Positions 9,061-14,973 of a stretch of 14,973 nt of DNA are shown piece after piece. Numbering within the stretch: position 1 is the first letter of the stretch; every line of letters starts with the position of its first letter. The notes beneath the pieces were generated by a model, which ran no database searches, had not been told where the DNA came from, and saw only the letters and a list, made by a program, of their open reading frames with translations. The stretch is taken from the NCBI GenBank assembly GCA_964601895.1, contig CAZROT010000023.1, positions 1-14,973 on the forward strand, written 5' to 3'. The position numbers were made by a program, and so were the translations under genes. The DNA is from CAZROT01 sp964601895 (GTDB lineage Bacteria; Pseudomonadota; Gammaproteobacteria; Enterobacterales; Enterobacteriaceae).

Positions 9061-9089
9061 CTTTCCTCTACTACAGAGAGCCATTTTCT
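9061..9089 (-). repeat. Boundary repeat R6 (core)
   Basis: The minus strand reads AAGAAAATGGC followed by TCTCTGTAGTAGAGGAAAG. It sits 20 bases after the stop at 9110 and 11 bases before the ATG at 9049. A GAGGAAAG stretch at its downstream edge could serve as a ribosome site for the nuclease gene. Confidence 0.78.
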
Positions 9090-9109
9090 TAGTAAGATTC
9101 AATCGTTAT

Positions 9110-9661
9110 TTAATCATCTTTTTTAAGATTATCCTCATTTTCAATTAAGTGTAACTTAACAAGGTAATCTGCAACTATTATACGTCACGTTAAAGCTCAT
9201 GTAAGATCTAACTCATCTATATCGTATTTTCACTCATAGAGCATTGGGTCTGTGGGAATTTCAACGTTAACAAGCCACCAATGATCTATTTTATGTATAA
9301 GTTTAACTATACGTTTAACATCTACAGGGTCTATATCTTCATTTTCATCAAGTACTATATCTGCTAATCTGTGGGCGATATCATTACGTCTCAAAGTTAA
9401 TGTTTCAATTAATGCCAAATCATCAGTGTCGATTATATTACTCTGGAGATGCCATAAACAATAAGCATTAAAAATCTTCTTATCTAACTTTCTAACATCT
9501 TTTAGTTCGTTAGAGTAAGTAGTTTTTCACTCACTGAATCATGCGGAATAAAAGTCTTCCAAATTATCAGTAATCGTTGACTTTAAAAGCTCCCAAAATA
9601 ATAAAAAAAGTCCCGCATTATTTAAACTTTGCTTCACAAGTTTCTCATTGAGAACTTTCAT
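9110..9661 (-). CDS. HEPN-like protein with RNDIAH motif (183 aa)
   Basis: ATG at 9661 to TAA at 9110, with five TGA-Gly codons. The protein is largely helical. Residues 90-98 read LRRNDIAHR; R92, N93 and H97 form the R-N-x3-H motif of HEPN RNases. After an acidic loop (LDENEDIDP) a helix with DHWWLVNVEIP follows, and the C-terminus is acidic (ENEDNLKKDD). The overall look is that of small HEPN proteins next to abortive-infection genes. It begins 43 bases after the AbiTii-like gene with no boundary repeat between them, so the two form one module upstream of R6. RNase activity is inferred from the motif only. Confidence 0.7.
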
Positions 9662-9704
9662 ATAACAAGCAAGAAATTAAAGACACTTCATTAAATGCAT
9701 ACAA

Positions 9705-10616
9705 TTATAAAAAATTACTCAGAGCAGTAATGAATCCTTCAGCTATTATATTTCATCAAGCATCTAATAACATGTTTTTTATCATAGATAATCTATTTTT
9801 GATTAATCACTTTTCATTTGGTTGTTCTCACACAAGACTTTGAACAGACTTAATTTCTTGAGCAAGTAAAACCTCTTTCTCTTCTCAAAGCTTAAGAACT
9901 TTTACCGCATCAGTTAACTGAAGGAGTATTTTATTTATCTCTGAAAGATCATTTTCATTAAGCTGTGAATTTACCATAACAATTGCCTGATCGTTTATTT
10001 CTCCTATAGTTCAGGAAAAACTTCCATTAACGTTGATGTGATAGTTATTTATCTTCTCATTCAATGCGATTTCCTTTTCCTGTTCTGAGAAAGTAATCTC
10101 ATGTCATAAAATTCATTCCTTTTCTAGTTTAAGTGACCAATCTAATAATATATTTCTAACTGATTCTATTACTCCTCGTACAGCTGTAAACGTAATTAAC
10201 AATGTATACTGTGTAGCTACTCATTTATGCAACTCTCTCATCTGAATTTGAATATCTTCAGGATAAGGAATTTGTAGTCACTTTTCGTCGTCTCTATTTT
10301 GTACAATATGCTCAAGTTCTGCAATCGATTGTCCAATGGCTTTATGAGCAAATGCATCTCGATCATCAGAGTCCATAAAAGTTATTGGACTTCGTACACC
10401 GTAGTAAGAGTTATAAGCTTTTGGTTGTCCTTGTATTATTCTATATTCAGGAATATCGCTATTTAGTTTATACCCATTTAACTCAGACTCTATCCATTGT
10501 CAGAAATCCACTAAATCCAACTTAACAGCAATAATTTTTGCTCTCCTTAACAAGTCAGCAACTTTCTTAGTAGGATCTTGTATATCTTGTTATAGTTGTA
10601 ATACTATAGAGACCAT
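9705..10616 (-). pseudogene. AbiTii-like abortive-infection gene with in-frame TAA at codon 9
   Basis: From ATG at 10616 the frame reads MVSIVLQL, then TAA at 10590-10592, then resumes QDIQDPTKKVADLLRRAKII and continues to TAA at 9705 (303 codons if the internal stop is ignored). The N-terminal part matches the AbiTii domain I know from abortive-infection proteins: the LLRRAKIIAVKL helix, WIESELNGY, and IPEYRIIQGQP. The middle and C-terminal parts are helical with an NNYHINVNG stretch and a coiled coil. The TAA sits where the family continues without a break; a single C-to-T change from CAA (Gln) would explain it. Alternatives are a sequencing error or start at an internal TTG or the ATG at 10376. 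The AbiTii assignment is good; whether the gene works is open. Confidence 0.72.
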
Positions 10617-10623
10617 AAGATCT

Positions 10624-10791
10624 TTAAACAAATAAAACCAATCTAACAGCTCTAATTTCTTTATTAAATATACTATTTAGAATATACTTTTCAAGTACTA
10701 TTGCGATCTATTCTCTCAGTCCAGAACTAGCATCTTTAACTAAGGCAGTCGATTAGACATATTCTTTAAATTCTATATTTGTGTTGTATTT
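10624..10791 (-). pseudogene. Decayed coding fragment with two internal stops
   Basis: In one minus-strand frame the translation reads NIEFKEYV, stop (TAA), STALVKDASSGLRE, stop (TAG), IAIVLEKYILNSIFNKEIRA and onward to TAA at 10624. The segments look coding in composition, and both stops could be single C-to-T changes from Gln codons. No family is recognised. It lies directly upstream of the AbiTii-like pseudogene, suggesting a decaying end of the island. A chance open stretch in AT-rich DNA remains possible. Confidence 0.3.
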
Positions 10792-10815
10792 TTAGAAGCA
10801 AACGATATCTTTTCT

Positions 10816-10936
10816 TTGCCCCAACTCATGTATTACTGCATCCCTCATCGGGAATAATTTTTTGTTATATAATAGGAAAAAAACGGCATCAAGCACGTTC
10901 AATCCTATTGTATAACTGCAGTATGGGTTGGGGCAA
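10816..10936 (+). ncRNA. Large nested inverted repeat, candidate structured RNA or leader
   Basis: The outer arms TTGCCCCAAC (10816-10825) and GTTGGGGCAA (10927-10936) pair perfectly over 10 bases and extend by CAT/ATG. After a 5-base bulge, ACTGCA (10835-10840) pairs with TGCAGT (10917-10922). A left-side insertion holds a small TCCC/GGGA hairpin. Then GTTATATAATAGG (10864-10876) pairs with CCTATTGTATAAC (10904-10916) over 13 bases with one G-U. At the tip AACGGC pairs with GC(A)CGTT around the loop ATCAA. More than 35 pairs make chance unlikely. It could be a plus-strand small RNA, a leader controlling the membrane gene, or a DNA hairpin used in recombination. The matching minus-strand fold is also possible. 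No known RNA family recognised. Confidence 0.55.
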
Positions 10937-10956
10937 CGGGTTTGGTGCCTTTTTTT
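10931..10956 (+). terminator. Weak T-tailed hairpin after the inverted repeat
   Basis: GGCA (10932-10935) can pair with TGCC (10946-10949), followed directly by seven T residues. The stem is only 4-5 pairs, so this is weak alone. Its left side is shared with the outer arm of the large inverted repeat, so the two folds exclude each other, as in an attenuator. Confidence 0.35.
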
Positions 10957-10973
10957 ATTGTTTAAAAAACATC

Positions 10974-11387
10974 ATGCATCATGCAAAAGAAAATCAAAAA
11001 AAAGCATTAAAAACGGCTTTGTGCATAGGAGTATTGTTTTTTATCATTTCACTTTTCATCCAACCAAGTGAGAAAATAATATCCAACTGATGATGATGAG
11101 CACTGCTTTATGGAATTATCTTTTACTATGCATTCAGGTCTGTATTTAATGCATGACTAGATCGGAATAAAATAGAGCTTTTCCAGTATACGATAGGTCT
11201 TATGTCATGAATGTTTCTCCCTCTCTATCGAATCTTCATAGCAATCTTACATTACAACAACAAAGCGGAAAAGAATACCCCTTTTTTTAACATACAATTC
11301 CACAAAAGAACACGAAGTTTTGGTAGATTTATGGTGTATGTACGATGAGTATTGATTACTTATGCTATCTTACACAATTCCATCTAA
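10974..11387 (+). CDS. Membrane protein of unknown function (137 aa)
   Basis: The frame ends at TAA 11385. I favour ATG at 10974, just past the T-tailed hairpin. An in-frame ATG at 10923 would give 154 aa, but that start lies inside the inverted repeat and its first codons (GGT, GGC, GGG) are unlike the rest of the gene. After a polar N-terminus (MHHAKENQKKALKTA) come hydrophobic stretches near residues 17-29 (CIGVLFFIISLFI), 42-53, 73-93 (GLMSGMFLPLYRIFIAI) and 118-131. Four consecutive TGA codons make a GGGG run after the first helix. This is a small multi-pass membrane protein with a basic cytoplasmic-type loop (HKRTRSFGR). It precedes the next plus-strand gene by 32 bases, suggesting an operon. 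No family recognised. Confidence 0.65.
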
Positions 11388-11419
11388 ATATGACCTATTT
11401 ATTTATATCTATGTAGCTT

Positions 11420-12133
11420 ATGGAACAAAATACTATTCTTGTTATAGTAGTAATATCATTACTGGGTATATGATACCATTTATTTACTTTTAATAAAAAG
11501 TTTAACATATTAGAAAAAACAGTTGATGAACTTGAGTCTAACAGATACCTGACTTATTCGGTTTCAATATCTCCTCACTGGTATAGTATATTATCTTATT
11601 ACTTAGATAACGAGTCTGATGAAGAGACAAAAAATCAAATTCAACTTGCTATAGAAGACCTTAAAAATTGGGACGATGAAAAAGAAAAAAAGTATATCAA
11701 CCATCTTCTAGGTAAACATTTTTCATATACACACTTCTATAGCACAGACTGAAAATTCTCTTTACTACGAGACTGGACAGTAAAATGACCAGTTGAAAAT
11801 ACAATAAGACAGGGGCAACTTCTTAAAGGTATTATCTCTTTTGACTCACTTCTTTATCACCGCTGTGAAATAGCATTTTGACATCTATGATTTTCCAATC
11901 AAGCATGGAATGAAGATGTTAACAAAGATACGCTCCTTTATACATTTCCATATAGTGACTTGGCTGAACTAATAAGATTAAATCGAGATCTATGTTGAGA
12001 TAAAACCGACGACATAGTTTCATTAGCCAAAGATCATTGATACATATGCATACAAGATGAAATGAAAATTAACCATTTTGAGTTTCAAAACGAGTTTGTT
12101 ACATATTGGATAGGGGTAGCTGAAATGAGCTAG
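11420..12133 (+). CDS. Membrane-anchored protein of unknown function (237 aa)
   Basis: ATG at 11420 to TAG at 12131, with seven TGA-Gly codons. A single N-terminal hydrophobic segment (residues 6-19, ILVIVVISLLGIGY) looks like a signal anchor. It is followed by a short helical linker (NKKFNILEKTVDELESN) and a soluble domain with many aromatic residues (SPHWYSILSYYL, KHFSYTHFYST, FGHLGFSNQAWN, FVTYWIGVAE). The acidic stretch EDLKNWDDEKEKK suggests an exposed helix. I do not recognise the fold. It follows the multi-pass protein at 10974-11387 and probably shares its transcript. Whether these two belong to the mobile island or to the host chromosome cannot be told from this window. Confidence 0.72.
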
Positions 12134-12155
12134 TTTCATCATGTAGGTTTTTCCT

Positions 12156-12227
12156 ATGGTATTCTCACTTTTAATAATGCTTTTTTCAGCAATATGAGTA
12201 ATTCTTATCTATCTTCAGGTCGAGTAA
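12156..12227 (+). CDS. Very short hydrophobic peptide (23 aa), tentative
   Basis: ATG at 12156 to TAA at 12225 encodes MVFSLLIMLFSAIGVILIYL plus three residues, a single membrane helix including one TGA-Gly. It lies 22 bases after the membrane-anchored gene on the same strand. In-frame codons after the stop (KIARNYVNLWES) look coding too, so it may be the truncated head of a longer small membrane protein. The rest of 12134-12364 shows nothing else I can name. Confidence 0.25.
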
Positions 12228-12364
12228 AAAATAGCTCGAAATTATGTGAATTTATGGGAATCTTAGCGAAGAAATTAAGCAAGCAAAACGAATAAATGGC
12301 TTTAAATAAACATTATTACAGACCTAGTTTAGGCATAAACTTTCCAACAAATTCAAATAGTTAC

Positions 12365-14371
12365 TTATATTTTCTCAAGTACTAAATATTCATAAACATC
12401 TGGGTGTTTCTTCTTCCATTGTTCTAACTTTTCTAAACGTTTCTCTTCTGACAACTTCTCTCGTTTTCTAAGGTTTAGCTGTAACTGATTTATTATTGGC
12501 ATCCATTCTTCTAGCTTATTTACATCTTTGAAATGCTTTTCAAGTACCTCATTTTTTGGTATGGTAATATATCTACCATCACTCCCTGTAAATCTTCTAT
12601 AGTCCTCCTGAAATGATCATGTTTGTCTCGTTAAAGAGAAATATGATTTAACAATTTGTTGTGGCAAATTAAACTCAATTCTTAGCTTAGAAGGTAACAT
12701 TTGTCCCTCCTTTCCCCTTCAAGGCAGGACAAAATCGTCTGGTTTTGGTTTGCTAATAATTATTACTTTACTAACAAAAAGTTTAATCAGTTTCTTCATT
12801 GCAAGAGTATCTTGTTTTGCTTCTTCTACAGTCTTATGAATGAGATCTCACAGGGATTCAATAGACAATATGTATCTATCTTCATCCTGTAATGCATTAT
12901 ACGTTTTTTGATGAGTCCCTATGGATTTTTGAATTTCTCTTTTTTTATTTTCAAGCTCCTGTTTGTTCTTTTGGTATTGCTTATCTCATATACTCCCATT
13001 CATGCACATAGAGTATTGATTTTTTAATGCTATATTGATCTGATCCAACTCTTGTTTTAGTGTCTCTATTCTATTCATTGTAGAGGTTTTACGTGCCTGA
13101 AGACCTTGTGAGTTTTGCAAGTAATCATAAAATACACGAGGATTTTTAATGAACGAAAGTACCTGATTAGTCACTTCTTGTTCGAGTAGTAGTTTACTTA
13201 TTGGAATACAAGTACATCTTAATTCCTTATGTTTCTGTTTAGCATCCTTCCCTTGGCATTTATAGCATGCTACTTGGTTACCACTATCTCATCTCCATTG
13301 TCTCATATCAGTTTTTATAGTTTTATTTTTACATGCATCACAATACAATAATCATGTTAGCAGGTATTTACCCTCTTCTGCAACAATATACTTTCACTTA
13401 GTTTTCTTAAGACGTGCTTGAGCTGAAGTATATATTTCTTCATTAATTATTGCTTCAAAGCTAGCTTCTGCTCTTTTCCAATCTTTTTTATCGAACTTTT
13501 CATAGTATCACACCTTTCATGTTTTAATATCAAGACTAGACTTTGACTTCTGATAAAATGAGACACCTAAGTATTCTTCATCAGCTAGTATATTACGTAT
13601 AGTAGCATCATTTCGAGTATGTGGACTGATATAAGTATTTTTATACTGCTTCCCTGGTCTTTTCTTCTCCTTAGATGCACGGGGAATCAATACTTTATCT
13701 CAGGTCAGTTTTCTTACTATGTCAGCAATAGATAAATCAAGGTTAACATACAAATCAAATATTTGTCTCACGATCACTGCCTCAGGTTCGTACACCTCAA
13801 ATTCATTTACATCATTACGTTTATATCCATACTTATCTTGAAGCTTTTTACCGTCTTCTAGCATTTTTATTCTCCCAGACTGCATCTTTTCGGTATTCAT
13901 TTCTTTTTCAAGCTCAGCAAAGACTCACATTATTCACAACATCGCTCTTCCAAATGGAGTAGATGTATCGATAGATTCCAAACAAGACACAAATCACACG
14001 TTATACTGTGTAAGTCTATCAACAATCTCTAATAGAACCTTTAATGATCTCGCAAACCTATCAATTTTATATACAACAACCATATCAAATGGATTTGGAT
14101 AACCGTGTTCTTTTGCGTATTCAAGATCGGCAAATAATCTTTTTAATTCGTCTCTTGCTTCAATCTCTGATGATCCTGTTATTTGCTCTTGGTAATGATA
14201 ATCTTCACTCACAAACTCGAAGTCTTGATCTCTAAGAGAGATGAGTTTGTCTATTTTTTCTTTCTGAATAGGAAAACCATACTTGTCTTCTTGTTCGTCT
14301 GTACTGACGCGAAGATACTTTGCGACTTTAAGTCTTTTTGTTGATGAGGAAATAAGAGATGAATCGTTCAT
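12365..14371 (-). CDS. Large serine recombinase (668 aa)
   Basis: One continuous frame from ATG at 14371 to TAA at 12365 with about 13 TGA-Gly codons. The N-terminal catalytic domain begins VAKYLRVSTDEQEDKYG (R21, catalytic Ser 23) and includes VVVYKIDRFARSLK and SIDTSTPFGRAML, the classic resolvase/invertase motifs. The recombinase domain follows (KYGYKRNDVNEFEVYEPEA, then RNILADEEYLG). A zinc ribbon has C344, C347, C369 and C372, with C386/C388 nearby. A long coiled coil covers about residues 425-480, and the tail is lysine/glutamate-rich. Such enzymes move phages, ICEs and cassettes by attP x attB recombination without a tRNA preference. It is the probable mobility gene of this island. It lies opposite to the membrane genes and is bounded upstream by a strong terminator. 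Confidence 0.95.
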
Positions 14372-14434
14372 TACAAGTAACCTATAAACCTACTGTGAAT
14401 ATATGAATACTCACTTTGAAAGCAAGATAATAAC

Positions 14435-14465
14435 AAAAAAACCGAAGATACTTTTCGGTTTTTTT
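14435..14465. terminator. Bidirectional rho-independent terminator
   Basis: AAAAAAACCGAA, a 7-base loop, then TTCGGTTTTTTT form an AT-flanked perfect stem with A- and T-runs on both sides. It sits between the small gene ending at 14519 and the recombinase start, most likely ending transcription of the former. Confidence 0.85.
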
Positions 14466-14518
14466 GTGTCGCTCATATGAGCTATATAGCATATACATAC
14501 TATTATATGGTTACGGAT

Positions 14519-14812
14519 TTAATCACACTGTATATCAAGAAGGTGTCATAGTCCATGAAGACTTCATGGAATTCCAACAAGTTCAATTTCCATATCACTA
14601 AACATTTTTCTAGGTCGGTCTTTGGATATGTTTCATGTCATGTGTCTTTGATTTTCCTTTTTCCTTACAGCTTTTCTCATAGAAGTTTCCCTTGCAATGA
14701 GTGCTATAGGTTCACCATCTTCGAGTTTAAAATTATAAACGTAGTCTTGGTCATATGTTTTTACATACTCATATCTTGTTTTATTTTCTTCTTTTTTCAA
14801 TTTTTGTCCCAT
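14519..14812 (-). CDS. Unrecognised small protein (97 aa), possibly frameshifted C-terminal part
   Basis: ATG at 14812 to TAA at 14519, with TGA-Gly at residues 60, 83 and 89. The product is charged (MGQKLKKEENKTRYEYVKTY, RETSMRKAVRKKENQR), with a beta-like stretch DYVYNFKLEDGEPIALIA. No family recognised. An overlapping frame (14761-14919) upstream also looks coding and ends in YAQWDKN near this start. The junction is rich in A-runs, so both may be halves of one gene split by a frameshift or sequencing error. A terminator follows the stop. Confidence 0.55.
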
Positions 14813-14919
14813 TGTGCATACTTTTCTAGCATAAAACCTAAGGGAACTTCAATAATTAATGGTGTATCCGTTGTAACTTTTTTAATTAATTCGTCAGTTA
14901 CGGATGATTTAAACGATAT
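14761..14919 (-). pseudogene. Headless open frame abutting the tRNA 3' end
   Basis: The frame reads SFKSSVTDELIKKV, DTPLIIEVPLGFMLEKYAQW then a lysine-rich tail to TAA at 14761. It looks coding but has no ATG at its head; only an in-frame ATG at the middle (FMLEK). It begins exactly where the tRNA CCA ends, as if its 5' end had been removed or a non-ATG start is used. It overlaps the next gene by 52 bases. Confidence 0.35.
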
Positions 14920-14973
14920 GGGGCGAACGACGGGGCTCGAACCCGCGACAACAAGGACCACAACCTTGGGCTC
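14919..14973 (-). tRNA. tRNA-His (GUG), 3' part, cut by the window end
   Basis: The minus strand shows an anticodon stem CAAGG/CCTTG with a 7-base loop TTGTGGT (anticodon GTG at 14959-14961, decoding His), then a T arm GCGGG-TTCGAGC-CCCGT, a 7-base acceptor strand, discriminator C and an encoded CCA ending at 14919. Discriminator C73 is the known identity base of bacterial tRNA-His. The D arm and 5' end lie beyond the window. Confidence 0.93.

Larger units (their letters stand above)
10617..10973. other. Gene-poor stretch between divergent gene blocks
   Basis: This 357-base stretch holds no intact gene. Its left half carries a decayed minus-strand coding fragment (10624-10791). Its right half carries a large inverted-repeat structure (10816-10936) and a T-tailed weak hairpin. 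It separates the leftward defence array from the rightward membrane genes, so promoters for both directions probably lie here, but I could not single out a convincing -35/-10 pair. Confidence 0.6.

Noticed and set aside
1276..9089. CRISPR array
   Set aside because: The repeats are about 1-2 kb apart with whole genes between them and no cas genes; they are not CRISPR repeats.
10816..10936. Integron attC site or retron msr/msd
   Set aside because: The outer boxes are close to but do not match the GTTRRRY/RYYYAAC consensus, the helix is one-sided where attC has a symmetric spacer, and no reverse transcriptase or integron integrase is present.
10779..10973. N-terminal extension of the membrane gene from a TTG at 10779
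   Set aside because: It runs through the large inverted repeat, and the predicted residues do not look like the rest of the protein; a start at 10974 or 10923 is simpler.
12290..12312. AAATGGCTTTAAATAAAC as a seventh boundary repeat
   Set aside because: Only the AAATGGCTT part matches, it is on the opposite strand, and the TACTGTAGTAGAG core is absent.
12365..14371. Several broken recombinase pseudogenes
   Set aside because: The apparent breaks are all TGA codons at glycine positions; with code 25 the gene is intact.
14385..14400. CCTACTGTGAATA upstream of the recombinase as an att copy of the boundary core
   Set aside because: Only about 8 of 13 bases match, on the opposite strand; not better than chance.

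Overview
**Organism.** This is an AT-rich window (about 30% GC by eye) from a bacterium that reads UGA as glycine (genetic code 25). That points to the CPR/Patescibacteria lineages Absconditabacteria (SR1) or Gracilibacteria. Under the standard code nearly every gene looks shredded. With UGA = Gly they become full-length proteins, and the recoded positions are glycines those families require. The P-loop of the OLD-family nuclease has three glycines, all written TGA. The resolvase core of the serine recombinase reads GIMGVFAELE only if TGA is Gly. A 100-N scaffold gap shows this is a draft or metagenomic assembly. All gene coordinates below use UGA = Gly, with TAA and TAG as stops.

**Layout.** 216-434 (+) is a small unrecognised protein. 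From 452 to 10616 almost everything is on the minus strand and looks like a defence island made of one- or two-gene modules. In order of transcription (right to left): an AbiTii-like gene with an early in-frame TAA plus a HEPN-like protein; repeat R6; a PD-(D/E)XK-like nuclease plus a possible GNAT acetyltransferase; repeat R5; an ApeA-like HEPN protein; repeat R4; an OLD-family ATPase/TOPRIM nuclease; repeat R3; two unrecognised genes, the second carrying an in-frame 156-bp tandem repeat interrupted by the N gap; repeat R2; a tiny membrane protein plus a HEPN-like protein; repeat R1; another HEPN-like protein. The same short element (core GGCTTACTGTAGTAGAG on the minus strand) sits at six of the module boundaries.

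**Right part.** 10617-10973 has no intact gene. It holds a decayed gene fragment and a large inverted-repeat structure (10816-10936) followed by a weak T-tailed hairpin. Two plus-strand membrane-associated proteins follow (10974-12133). 12365-14371 (-) encodes a 668-aa large serine recombinase, the likely mobility gene. A terminator, a small unrecognised gene and the 3' part of a tRNA-His (GUG anticodon, encoded CCA) close the window.

**How it fits together.** My reading is that this is a mobile or recombining defence island in a code-25 bacterium. Different putative anti-phage modules (four RNxxxH HEPN-like proteins, OLD, ApeA-like, AbiTii-like, PD-(D/E)XK-like) are separated by a shared boundary repeat, next to a site-specific recombinase. 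The repeats, the reading frames and the motifs are seen directly. The defence roles come from family knowledge. The cassette-exchange idea is inference.
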